Positions 35,313 through 46,456 of a stretch of 64,000 nt of DNA are shown one piece after another (position 1 is the first letter of the stretch; each line of letters opens with the position of its first letter). The notes below the pieces were generated by a model. It saw nothing but the letters and a program-made list of their open reading frames with translations, did no database searches and was not told the DNA's origin. The stretch comes from Cercis canadensis (Eukaryota; Streptophyta; Magnoliopsida; Fabales; Fabaceae): positions 1 to 64,000 of the forward strand of contig QAOA01005617.1 of NCBI GenBank assembly GCA_003255065.1, read 5' to 3'. The position numbers and the translations under genes were made by a program.

Positions 35313-36379
35313 AAATAAGGTTATAGTCTTATTGACAAACTTTCTAGGAAAAAATTGATTTTAGTACAATAATCATTTTTAGGACTTGCATAAATCTGAT
35401 AAATTGGTGATTATCCACCAAAAATTGAATGAAAAATTTGTTTCTCTAGACCTCAACAAATGCTTAATTAATTGATATGATAACTACGTTAGATTAAGTA
35501 TAATTTCAAACCTTAAACTTTAGAAAAGTTTCAATTTCACCCATAATTTTTTTTATTTCACTCTTAATCAATTTAGACTAATTGTATCCTTTTGTTAGAT
35601 GAATAATAAGTCATTCTATCAAAGAAAAAAGATGAATAATAATACAATTGATAGAATTCTCACACAAAAGTCATGTATGAATTAAAAACTTCAAATTGAC
35701 TATTTGTATGAAGTAATAAAATTGTCTTGGTGGGGCTATTGGAAATCTTAGTTGTCTATATATTCATACTAAATCATTTAGAACTTGAATTCCTAAAATA
35801 CCGTTAAGTAAATAATCTAATCTCTCAAGTCTCAACTCAAACTTTATCTTTTCATTATCGTAGACTTAGTTAGAGAATGAGTATCATGGAGAGAAGAAGA
35901 AAAGAGAGAAAGAGTGAGAAAAGTGTGGACTGCTAATTTTAAATGACACTGAAAATTAAATCAATACTTCAAATATGACCTTGGAAAATTTTTCCTCTTA
36001 CTGATTTTGTTCTTGAGAGAACTTTTCTTTCCTTTTCCTTAGAAAGAAACTAGTCCGGGCTTTACCTTTTTTCCCCTACTCCATATAAGTAGACAATATC
36101 ACACAAATATTTTACTTTAATTAACAATATAATTTCATTTTTTATTTACTATTAAAATCAACAACCAAATATGTCTAATATTTAATCCTCCAAAATGAAT
36201 TCCTTTTTTCAATAATTATTTTTTATTAGAATGAAATGAAAAGAAAGATATAAAAGAGGAATATTAGAAACATCTATGATAAATTAATCTGCATGATGGC
36301 CTATGTTAAAATCAGGGTTGACCATAGTAGACCCAATACTAATCATGATGGTGGACAAGACACCGTTAAAGAAATGGGG

Positions 36380-36775
36380 TTTTGGTGGAAAGACAGTCTC
36401 CTTTGGTCAAAAAGCGGTTTATATGCTTAGTTGGTCCTTCGGGTGGAATGTTTACTCCATATACCAAAAAATAAAATTTATTTGTGGGAACCACATGTGA
36501 GCCCAGTATGTTCAACCATGATTAGGGTCCCACAAAACCATGAAAATCCTAAACTAGAATTATCAAGATGTAAAGAACCCTAAGGGATTGGGTGGCCTTC
36601 CGTAATCTGCATAATGTGCCAAACGTGGTAGATCAAAGAAGTTATAGACAAGAGTTTGAGAATTGAAGCTGCCAAGCAATCTGGGAATATTTCTGTGGAG
36701 GTTGCTTCATGATGGGATTCCGGTGGCTGCTAATATCCATAACATGATTCAAAATGTTGATGCATCAACCCCAAA
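36380..36775 (+). mobile_element. LINE ORF2 fragment (zf-RVT region)
   Basis: A plus-strand segment translates to DSLLWSKSGLYMLS near 36393, like the 'D.L.W...G.YSVKSGY' block of plant L1, and another at about 36662-36765 gives LPSNLGIFLWRLLHDGIPVA and then NIHNMIQNVDAS, the reverse-transcriptase zinc-binding block. The two parts are separated by non-matching sequence. A short decayed fragment, unrelated in detail to the LINE at 31070. Confidence 0.55.
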
Positions 36776-37373
36776 TGTTTGACTTGATGGTAAAGATACA
36801 ATAAATTTATTTAAGCTAATTAATGTTTAAATCCTAGAGCTAATATCTAGGAGAATTTTTTCTTTAAATACACTAGGCCAATGTGAGATTGTATACTTAA
36901 AATCTTTGGAGTGGAATTTAGTCTCAGTGCGTGAAAACTGACCCGAAGATACCCTTATTGTTAGAACAAAAAATGCATAATGTGTACTTTGTTAGTGTCC
37001 AACAGAATCAGTTTTACCCCTAATGGTTCTTTGCCCCTACTCAAAAAGGGTGTGGATAGAGTCAAAATGATGCTCAAAGCTGCAAGGAAGCTCTTTCTTA
37101 GATTGGTGGACAGAGCTTACTAACAATCTACATAGCCAACCACAGGGTAAAGACCTTATTTCTTTGACAGTATTCACACTATGAAATTCTGGAACTGCAA
37201 AACTGATAAATTGTTCAACCAGAAAGTTTTGGAGTGAGAAGCAAATAATTTGCAAGAGCTGAAGACCATTTTCAAGAGTGTAAAGATTCCATGTAATGTC
37301 TCTTTAAATTCTTGACTTTAGACTTCAGTAGAGTGAAAACAACATTGTTGGAATTTGAATTTTGAAGGGTTTA

Positions 37374-37705
37374 TGTCAATGTCTGAGTTTGAGGTTGGGT
37401 CACGTCAAGGAGATCGGGGAAATCTCTTAAGTCGAGTGAAATTGAGCTAACCTGCACAAGTGGAAAAGAAGGATCAGACTCTTGTTTCTGGGCTCCGAAA
37501 ATTAAGTTAGGTTGGATTGAGCAAAAAGGGGTTCTCAATTATCAAAGTGTTCAAAAGTCCGTTACTTGTAATGGAAGGGCTATTTATAAGGGTTTTGAGT
37601 AAAAACGAAAGCATGAGCTGGCAGATTTGGTTATGGGCCTTGGTGAAATGGGCTTTTTGGCTTACTGGGCCTCTTGGGATGTGGGTTGATAAAAAGGCCA
37701 CTACA
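37374..37705 (-). repeat. 3' LTR of the Tat-like element
   Basis: The plus strand starts TGTCAATGTCTGAG and ends GGCCACTACA, so the minus-strand LTR starts TGTAGTGG and ends in CA. It matches the split 5' LTR over all 332 bases with scattered substitutions. Confidence 0.9.
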
Positions 37706-38149
37706 CTTTCCCCCATCAAAGCTCGAAATTCGGCAATACCGATCTTCGAGCCAAAGGACGGGTAAAAATGACTACCTTACACAAATTGTTCAGTACTTGT
37801 TGTACGGCCACGTGGCATAACATGAATGGTTGCTAGGGCAGTAGCAATGATGGCTGTTGCAGACATGACGTTTGGACTTCCCGAACTCTAAGGTGGTTGC
37901 TCTTTGTCTGTTGGATGCAATTAAATTAGACCATTGGATGAGAATTTTTGGTACCATATATAGGAAAATCCCAGATCTCGCTATACTATTTTGCAAAAAT
38001 ATTCAAAAATCGGTTTGAGGTCAAAGAGAATTTTAGCACACTTGTACGCTCAAAACATCCTGCTCGGAAACTGTTAATCAGGTAGACATTTTTTTCCTGT
38101 TGCCTATGATTGGGATAGTCTTAGGTCAGGTTATTCTTAAGAAAAAAAT

Positions 38150-38570
38150 GAGTTCATCTAGTGAGGCTTCTAGTAGTTCTTGGGGGTTTTGTAGCGAGTC
38201 TTATGCGGAAGTCCGTCCTTTGCGGGCTTCTGTACCTCTTTTTGTTCACTAGGGGATTAGGTCGATTAGGTCATCCATCCGGCCTCACTATATTAAGCAA
38301 ATGAAAGAAAATTATTAGGACTACCATGATTTTGATTTAGAGGCCTACCCTTGGAACTCCCCTGTCTGCGAGGACTGTCCAAACAATAATTTTTTTCACT
38401 TTTAACGTAGCTTATATGGATGGAGCGGGCACCGAGCTGCCACTTACGGACTTTGAAATGAAGTTCTTCCGTACTGTAAACGCGGCCCCTACGTAGCTCC
38501 ATACCAATAGGTGGAGATTTCTTCGTGCTTTTCAAAATATGTGCAACCTTTTGTCCCTGGATGCTTGGTG
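38150..38570 (+). mobile_element. Opposite-strand reading-frame remnant of the Tat-like element
   Basis: On the plus strand, antisense to gag-pol, translation gives a Ser-rich start (MSSSSEASSSSWG near 38148) and MDGAGTELPLTDFEMKFFRT (about 38417-38476), then TNRWRFLRAFQNMC (about 38504-38545). The pattern 'ELPL-DFE...LH-N-W-F-RAF' is that of the putative gypsy-type transposon domain (PF04195, Transposase_28). Tat-lineage plant elements such as Grande are known to carry an extra antisense gene between pol and the 3' LTR, and the position here fits. It is a fossil with several interruptions. Confidence 0.6.
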
Positions 38571-39575
38571 ACGGATGCCGAACAGTACAAAATTACAATA
38601 CTAATTGCAACTAAATTGTAGTATAGGATGCAAACCAGTGTCATCTCCCAAAGATTCACCAGAACAGTTAATCTACTAAGACTCCAACGTGAATAGAATA
38701 GGGGAAGTTTTGTGTTGAATGCAGAATAATAAGAGTTCAGAAAGCAGTAAACCAAATTTAGTCAAGTAGAGAAAATGTAATCAACTCAAGAAGGCAACCA
38801 AACCCCAATTCGTCCTTGTTCGCTAAAGATTATCTAAATCTGATTTAATTCTTGGTTTAATGTTACCTGAAACCCCTAATAGTAACACTTAGAATTCCTA
38901 CTGATTACCAATTAGGATTCAATTAATCTTGGAATAAAGAATCTAGGCAACCATTCTATATCACTAACTCCAGATTAATTTGAGAAACAAATTGTCCAAG
39001 TTAACCATATATTAAAGACCTTTAAAATATGATAGCAATTTGATTACTGTGATGAACTTAATCAACCAATTTAAATTCATATAACACATGCAATTAAAAT
39101 ATCATTTAATTACATGAAGATGAAAGAAGTAGTCAATCAAATTGTATTAAATCAAACCCAGATTGAAGCACAAAAACTCTGGATTAACAAGTCTGCTTCC
39201 TCTTGAATTGATTACAAAAGTACTTAGCCCTCTATGGAAGGTTTAAACAAAAAGCAAAGGTCTAAACTCGAACTCAGGAACAAGAGGCAGCAGCTTCAGA
39301 TGATAATGTGGTGATCTCCATTATTCTCAACAACTTAAGAATAAATACTAGCTAGTTTCCTCCTCTAGGTTTCCTAATGGTTTCCTAATTACAAAATAAA
39401 CCTAGTTTCCTAAATCTTTAATGGTAAAAATATGATTAAACCATAGTGACATGTGTGCTGGCCCAAATCCCAGATGTTGGGCCAATAAACAGGTACTGGT
39501 CCAATAGGCAGGCCCAAGGAATCGGATAAGTCGATGTTGGGCAGAGGTAGAAAATCTAATGGTTTTTTTTTTTTA
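38571..39575. mobile_element. AT-rich insertion in the Tat-like element, type unresolved
   Basis: About 1 kb of non-coding, AT-rich sequence lies between the opposite-strand reading frame and the protease remnant, and interrupts the former. Its layout (a 'TAATTGCAACTAAA ... GTGTCATCTCCCA' box near the left end, then long A/T-rich text with gene-like words but no frame) resembles the two solo LTRs at 9657 and 41690, so a third, diverged LTR of that group is possible. A T run at 39563-39574 marks the right side. No TG...CA ends with target duplication could be fixed. Confidence 0.4.
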
Positions 39576-41527
39576 CTTCGACATGAGCTCCTAAGAAACT
39601 AACCAGAGTCTCAGGGTAATGTTCGAGGTTAGATGTTGGAATGCCTAGTTGCTCGAAAGCATGAAAGAAAAGGACATCTACTGAGCTTCCCTAGTTGATC
39701 AGGACCTTACAGACCTCATAATTTGCTACAAAACAAGATATGACCATAAGGTCGTCATGCTCTTAGTCAATGGTTTCGTAGTTGCTGTCCGAGAAAGATA
39801 TGACCGTGGCACACTGGCTCTTGCGAACTAGTGCAATAGTATGAAGGATTTCTTTCTTGTGTCTCTCTGTAACTCGTCCATGCCTTTTTTTTAGAAGACC
39901 TAGATGCTCCTCATCCTGCAAAATCACTATTGTATGTATGGTTCCTATGGCGTTACGCCTTGGGTCCTCCTATTGATGTGGCTAGCACTGAATTGGTGAT
40001 CAGCTTTGACAATAGTTCTGGTCTGGATGGTTTAGATATCTCTGGGGAGATATGTGTTGGAGTTGATTACCTTTATTTTGTCTCTGGGCCTAAGAGGTAA
40101 TTTCAGCCCGGAATCTCTGTAAATAGCCTCTCCTAAGTAGGTCTTTAATGAGATTGAGAAGGTGTTGACAATTGTCTGTATCATGACCTCTCATTCGGTG
40201 GAAAGTGCAATACCTTTCCTTATTTGAGCCTACATCTCCTTTTGGCTGCTGGAGCTGGGCGAGCTTTGTTTAGCATATCTCTTTTAGCACTCGAGCTCTA
40301 GATTGATTCAAGGGGGTGTAAGTTTCGTACCTAGGTCGGATAGGAGATTTTTCCCCTCTTCCTCCCCTTCGATCTTCTTGTGGTTTTCTATCATTGGTTT
40401 TGTTTTTCTCCGTTTGTCCCAGCACCACTTCCAGGTTGATATGCTTGGTGGTCATGGTAAGGAGCTCGGATATGTTGCTCGGTGGGTCAAACGTTAAATT
40501 TTCATCCAGACGTCCAGGTCAAAGACTTGCTTAGATAGCATGGATCGCCACTGAGTCCATTAGGTCTTAGACTTGTAAGGAAAATCTGGTGTACCGATTC
40601 ATGTAGTCTTTCAGAGGTTCAATCTCTTCTTGCTTGAGGGTGGTTAGAATGACGAAGGATTTTTTGTGAGTCATGCTTGTGGAGAAACGGGCTTGAAGAA
40701 GCTTAGATAGTTTATCAAAGTTGGAAATGCTGTTCAAGGGGAGGCTTGAAAACCACTATAGGGCTACTTTACACAAGGTGGCGGGGAAGACACGGCACAT
40801 GAGCTCATTGTTGGTGCCACTTAGGAGCATGATGGAATTATAGTTTTCCAAGTGCTCCTTATGGTCGGACGATCCATCAAAAGGTTCAAGCTGGGGCAAC
40901 CTAAAGTTGGTCGAAATGGGGTAATTAAGGATGAGCTGTATGAAAGGATGTTTTCCCATTCTCTTTGGCCTTTCCGATCTGGATGGAGAAAACTTGGGAG
41001 AGCTTAAAATTTGAGATGGGTTTTCCCTATGCATGTAAAATGAGACTTTAGAACCACTTAAGAGATTTTCTGGTGGGTCTCTCGTGAATCACAACTCGAT
41101 ATAGGCGACCTGAGCAGATAGTTGGTAGAACAGTGAGTCGCCCGAGGATGTGACCTCACAGAGGCTTTCCCGCCTCTTAAACTCATCTATCTCTACCTTG
41201 TCCACTACTTTTTCTCGCTTAAGATATTGAATTTCCTGTAAAAGGTAATTTAAAGTGTCGCCCAATTGCTATAGATGGGTTTTTTTTTTTAGGAGGGACT
41301 ACTTTGACAGTCTCGAGACTGAACATAGGTCGGTTTAATGGGGGTATCGCCCTTAGGTTGGATGGTTGGACGAATGGCTCTCTGGTTGGTGTGGGAAGGC
41401 TCTCATGGACCGAAGGTGGAATGGCTGGGGCAGACAGATCATCTATGCCCATGATGCTAAACTTAGGATCAGCCAAAAAGATTTGAAGGTGCTGAGAAAA
41501 ATCAATTTTCTTACAGACGGCGCCAAA

Positions 41528-43224
41528 TGATGATACCTGAGTTTAAGGTCGGGTCACATCACGGAGATCAAAGAGATCTCTTAGGTTGGGTGAAATCGAG
41601 TTGACTTACACAAATGGAAAAGAAAGGCTAGACTCTTGTTTTCGGGCTCTGAAAATTAAGTTAGGTCAGACCGAGCAAAAAAGGGTTCTTGATGTGGATT
41701 TTTATACCGGCAAGTATATTGGGTCACATAAGTAATATAATGATAAGTTGAGTATCGTCCTCAGGGATTAAGGCTAGCAACTACCAATTTCACCAATAAT
41801 AGTTCTATTTGGAAAGATTAAAGGTTTAAGAATGGTTGATTAACTAAAGGTAGAAAATAAATCAAGAACAATTTAATTACAATTAAACTAAGAAATTAAC
41901 AATGAACAAAAGAAGGTTAGGAGTTGATTTTACTCGAATTTGACTCCGGTTACTTCATAGACAACATAACCTTGAATCACTGAAGAATAAGTTATTCTAA
42001 ATACCAATCATTTGTTGTTAGTCAATTTCCCTAATTTGATTGAACCTAATCCCTTAGAGAAATAATCCTCCCTATCCCAACTAATTGCTCAATTCCTTGG
42101 TACAATTAACTTGTCTAGGTGATTAAGCTCTAGAAAATTAATTCAAGATCACATAAACTAAGTTATCTATTCCTAGATTAACTTGATTTATGGTAGAGAT
42201 TACAAGAGGATACCCATATCTTACTATCCCTAGCATCAACATAAGCTAATAAATCATTCAAATGGTGGCCAAACATTCAAAAGCATTAAGAACGGTAAAA
42301 TCTACTCCAACAAATAGATTTGTATCAAAATAACATTATTCAACAACAAAGCTTCATCAAAATCCAAGTTATATCAATCCCCTAACTAAGAGGGTCTAGC
42401 TACACATATTTAAACTAGAAAAAACAAAGAAATAACAGAGAAATAGAGTTAATAATGAGAAAGGAGAGTAAAAACTAGGAGAAATCCGAGTCCTAATTAT
42501 CACTGATCGTGCTCCAGCTCTCTCCTCTTGCTCCTTGACGGCGCCTCCTCTCTGCCTCCCTCTATCTCTCCATCCCCCTCTCAAAACATGAGGTTAGAAT
42601 TTAAAGGAGTCAGCAAAACGGCACAACAGAGCGTGTGCCAGCGCTAGGCACTGTGAACCCAACGCTAAGCGCTAGCTTTAATGAGAATACGTGGCAATCT
42701 GGGGTGTTGACGTTGGGCGCTGGTCCTCTGGTGTTAGGCGCTAGTAGGGCAGCGAAGACGTGCGCAATGCTAGAGTTTTGGCGCTGAGCGTGGTACTGTT
42801 CACGCACTTGAATTTTCACATTGAGTCTCTAACTTCAATCTCCTAATGCTCTAACCTATAAAAACAACACAAGGGGAATATGAATGAGCTAAAACATGCT
42901 AGAAAATTAAATAAAACAACTAATTGATAGCTAACTAAATCTACTAAATAACAAGATATAAATAGCACACATTCATGCAAAACTAACTTAAGAACTAGCT
43001 AACTTAAGCATAATTAGAGCTGTAATAACTCTTTTTCATAGAGTTATCAGTTCTCAATGATCAAAGTCTTCAAAAATCTATTACTTGTAACATAAGGGAT
43101 ATTTATAGGGGTTCTGAGTAAAAACGGATGCATGAGCTGGCAGATTTGGTTATGAGCCTTGGTGAAATGGGTTTTTTGGCTTATTGGGCCTCTTGGGATG
43201 TGGGCTGATAAAAAGGCCATTACA
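41528..43224 (-). repeat. 5' LTR of the Tat-like element, split by an insertion
   Basis: Two pieces, 41528-41689 and 43055-43224, together with no gap or surplus reproduce the 332-base 3' LTR. The right end GGCCATTACA is followed by the target duplication GTTTA. Confidence 0.9.
41690..43049. mobile_element. Solo LTR nested in the 5' LTR
   Basis: Begins TGATGTGG and ends GAGTTATCA (TGAT/ATCA ends), length 1360 bases, with the exact target duplication GTTCT (41685-41689 and 43050-43054). No coding frame. Near the left end is AAGTAATATAATGATAAG then GAGTATCGTCCTCAGGGA, the same arrangement as in the solo LTR at 9657. Near 42620-42795 are GC-rich GCGCTAGGCAC / GCGCTAGC / GGGCGCTGG words. Close to the right end a hairpin ATAACTC...GAGTTAT (43025-43047) is visible. 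Size, ends and duplication identify a solo LTR. An Athila-like Ty3 source is inferred. Confidence 0.87.
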
Positions 43225-43628
43225 GTTTACATCTTTCTAATATAGGATTACATTTTAGGGATATAAAATTTGACTCTTCCCCTTATGCTTGCAAGAGTAT
43301 TGTTTTTAATTCATTGAACTCAAATGTGAGGGGTTCTAGATGGTAAATTCTTATATATTTTTAGACTACAAATCCACAAACATAAAAAGTGGATTTCATT
43401 TATGAGACTCACGTATAAAGTTCACTTTTTATATGCTTGTAAAATATGTATTTTTTTTGGGTAAATAATAACATTATATTAAAGGAAAGAAAGATATATA
43501 CCATGCATTATAAATTGCCTCATTTGCACGATACACCGTCTAACTACAAAATTAAAAAGTTATGTATCCAAGAGGATACTCTAATAGTTGAGCTCTTGAC
43601 ATTTCATGAAAAATGTTTCAGGTTCAAA
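43225..43628. other. Spacer between Tat-like element and CACTA-type element
   Basis: The first five bases are the Ty3 target duplication. The rest is AT-rich with an imperfect foldback around AAAAAGTGGATTT/AAGTTCACTTTTT (43384-43430). No gene. Confidence 0.5.
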
Positions 43629-44499
43629 CATTATAAGAAAATCTCTGCTTTTCAATGGAACAAAATACCTTTGAAATTTTTAAAAAATTCCAACTGTAAT
43701 TTCAACGATAGACATTTTTTGGAAATTCTAATGGTAATTCTAACGGAATTTTAATGCCGTTGAAATTTTTCGTCAGAATTACCATTAGAATTTGTAGATA
43801 ATTTTTCTTTTTTAAAATTTCAATAGTATATTTCAATGGAATATACCATTGGAATCAGTAAATGGCTCCAAACGCACAGTTTCAATACATTTGGCAAATT
43901 TTTTTTTTTTAAATTTCCAAACGAATTCCAACGGTAGAAATACGGTTGAAATCTCTTCGTCTAATACAAAATCCCTAAAGGCCCAAATCAATCTTCCTCT
44001 CCCTCACTCGATTCACTCTTCTCTCACACTCAATCTCCCTCTCGGTCTCTCCTCTCCTGCCACTGCCACCCACCGTTAACATCGTCTCCTTGTTGACGCT
44101 GGCAAGCCCCCTGCCGGTCACAACATCTTCTTTCTCTCCCTCTCTCGACTCCCTCTGGCTCTAGCTCTAGCTCTTTGCCATCTCTCTTGCTCTCTATAAG
44201 TCTTTGGGTTTGGCTCTATCTAGTGAGAACATTTGTGGGGCAATTGAGTAGATTAATATTTGATTGAAAAATGATAGATTTTTTAAATGGATGTTATGTA
44301 TGCTTATTTGTATCATTCAGTGGATATCAGATCAATATGGTACTGTGATGATATGTCCTTTAATCATTCGAACACGGGCTAGACACAGTCGTGTTCACTT
44401 ATGGGTCTGGACGTGTCACTTAAGTAAGTCTCTAGACAACAGACACGGCCTCAGACACTGCCATGTCCACGATGGACACTGGTGTCTCTTAAATTAGTT

Positions 44500-45020
44500 A
44501 CAAGTCATCAGTTAGTTATAAATTAGTTAGTTAGTTAGTTAATGGTCATAACTACCTAATGATGATTGGTCAGTAATCTTGATTTATAGGAAGGCTTGTG
44601 ATTGGTTGTTAGTGGCTATATAAGCATATGATGTACACATGCGTGAATCACTTTTTAAATTGAGAATTTTTGGTGCTGTGAGAAATCAAATAAAGAAAGA
44701 ATAGAGAGATTGAGAGATGAGAATAGAATGAGGCTTGGGGTTCTGGCTTGCATATGCTGCAAGGGTCAAGAACAAGGCCAAGGGGGATTCTATTGTAACA
44801 AAACTTGATCTTGGTGTTGCTAATCATAGAGAAACTGCTCTCTCTCGTGGATATAAGCCATCTTGGTTGAATCACGTACGTCTAGTGTTCTTCTTCTTTA
44901 TTTTGATTTACTATTTTTCATTTCTAGTTTAAGTTTTCTACTATTGGTGGTATTGCTATCTGGTATTGCTTGGTGCTCTTGATATATTGGTTGTGCAAGT
45001 TGAATCTCTTACAGGTACAA
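44500..45020 (+). repeat. Copia-like LTR remnant inside the CACTA-type element
   Basis: The order TTAGTTAGTTAGTTAG, GGCTATATAAGC (a TATA-like promoter, about 44614), a GA-rich leader, then TCTCTCGTGGATATAAGCC, GGTTGAATCACGTACGTC and TTCTTCTTCTTTATTTTG follows the familiar U3-R-U5 text of plant copia LTRs ('GTGGATGTAG...TGAACCACGTAAAT'). Exact ends were not fixed and no second LTR or internal domain is present. Confidence 0.45.
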
Positions 45021-45724
45021 ATTCTCATAAGCCATACTCTCATTTAATGAATGAAGGTGGAATGTCCATAATCCATTAGACTAGGAACTCTATGTTTAAT
45101 TACTTCTGTATAGGCACACAATATGATAAATTCAGTGGTAAATTACTCTTTTCCAAGGATTCCCATCTACCCTCCCCCCCCCCCCCCCGGGCGCGGGCGG
45201 GGCAGTCTGCCCTCTAAAAATGAGAGGATATGGACGAATTCGTTTAGAGAGAAAAGCTAACTTGTTTGATATGGCCAATCCCTTTAACGTGATTGAATCT
45301 GAAAACCCAATGTCAATGGAGTATGTGGGCCAGGTTCATTAAACTTACGTTTTTCTTGCTTGTATATTGCTCTACATAATGATGTAAGATTGATGAATGG
45401 TTTATTAATGAAACTTGATGTCTGTGTTCAGATGTTAGGATTTTTATTATATATATATATATCGGAATACACTGCAAAGAGGCGTGGAAGCATTTTGTTC
45501 ATACCAAAGGTGCTGTTTACTTTCTTTCACCAGTTCCAGAGGCACTGATAACTGCCGAAATAGGTACTATTTTACATTCATATACTACGGTTGTTCTTTC
45601 TTTTTTTTCAAAACTTTAAGTAAATTCGCTGGTCAGGTGCGTCCACTATTAAATTTTGAAGTATCTGGTAGTTTTATTTGCTGCAGTTTCCAAGTAATCC
45701 CAACTTAATGTGGTTTTTGTGCAG

Positions 45725-45816
45725 GGTGGGAATCATTGCTTCATTTTGTTGATGAAAGAGAAGAAGCAGATAATGTTGCTGATGTAGATAAAAATGACAA
45801 TGAAGATGATGCTTAA
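45725..45816 (+). other. Short acidic open frame after a splice-acceptor-like site
   Basis: After TTTGTGCAG (ending 45724) a frame reads GWESLLHFVDEREEADNVAD and a few more Asp/Asn residues to a stop near 45816. It looks like the final exon of some gene captured in the element, or of the element's own ORF. No partner exon was recognised and the family is unknown. Confidence 0.25.
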
Positions 45817-46456
45817 ATTTAGATGAACAAATAATCTTTTTTTCATAATGTTAAGAAAATTAGTATTGAGCAGGTGCAAGTTTTGTGCGACTTTAAATTG
45901 TTTAATTTGATCAATTGTTTTGTAAAATTCTTTGAGTTTACAAGAAAGTGTCTCTTTATTGAAATTATTGAAATATTTTACTTGCTGTAAAAGTCTTTTG
46001 CAGATTGTATGAAAAAATATAATTAATTGTATATGTATGGAGTTTTATATATTCAATAGATCAAATTTAAATTCAAGTCAAAAATGTGGACTAGCAGCTT
46101 TTGTGACTAAATTTTGAGGTTGTGCAATGAAAATTTAGAAATTTTAAAATAAATTTTTTTAAAAAAGTAATAATTTTAAAAATTAATTTTTTTAAAAAAT
46201 AAAAATAAAAATTCTAACAGAAAATTCGGTTGGAATTTTCAAAACAAATTTCAACAAATATTTTTCTATTGGATTTTTTTTTTTTCAGATTGAATTCCAA
46301 GTCTAACGGTAAAATTTCAACCGAAAATTTCATTGGATTATTATTCCGTTGGAATTTTGTAATTATAATGGTCACTTCTCCAAGAACCTAAATTCCATTG
46401 AAATTAAAAATTTTAAAAGAAAAATTTTGTTGGAATCCAAAATTTTTTTTGTAGTG

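Larger units (their letters stand above)
34159..37373. other. Intergenic region with transposon debris
   Basis: No host gene seen. Identified debris: a possible SINE remnant (35224-35312) and a LINE fragment (36380-36775), both listed. The rest is AT-rich with homopolymer runs. The last five bases (GTTTA, 37369-37373) are the left target duplication of the following Ty3 element. Confidence 0.5.
37374..43224 (-). mobile_element. Ty3/gypsy element of Tat-like layout, both LTRs
   Basis: The 3' LTR (37374-37705) and the 5' LTR (41528-43224, minus a nested 1365-base insertion) are each 332 bases. The target duplication GTTTA is exact (37369-37373 and 43225-43229). The minus-strand primer site TTTGGCGCCGTCTG (41514-41527) is the type used by Tat/Athila-like Ty3 elements, and the polypurine tract GATGGGGGAAAG abuts the 3' LTR (37706-37717). 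Gag occupies about 40160-41476 (LPQLEPFDGSSDHKEHLENY, MCRVFPATLCKVAL; knuckle-like CTFHRMRGHDTDNC), followed by a protease remnant to about 39575. RT, RNase H and integrase are not seen. A plus-strand reading frame region lies between pol and the 3' LTR. The element is broken with many interruptions and of moderate to old age. Confidence 0.9.
43629..46456. mobile_element. Non-autonomous CACTA-type element
   Basis: The left end CATTATAAGAAAATC is a worn form of CACTACAAGAAAATC, and the right end TTTTTTTTGTAGTG is its inverse; AAA flanks both sides (43626-43628 and 46457-46459), matching the 3-bp duplication of CACTA elements. Both subterminal zones (43650-43960 and 46200-46450) are packed with TTCCAACGG, TTCTAACGG, CCGTTGGAA and ATTGGAAT words. 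The 2.8 kb interior has no transposase domain. It contains a copia-LTR-like segment (about 44500-45020), a short acidic frame (45725-45816), and a C/G run at 45172-45202. Confidence 0.7.

Noticed and set aside
43025-43047. Hairpin near the end of 41690-43049 as a Helitron 3' end
   Set aside because: The element has TG...CA ends and an exact 5-base target duplication; Helitrons make none and end in CTRR.
43446-43754. 102-codon plus-strand frame
   Set aside because: It crosses the boundary of the CACTA-type element at 43629 and has no family resemblance.
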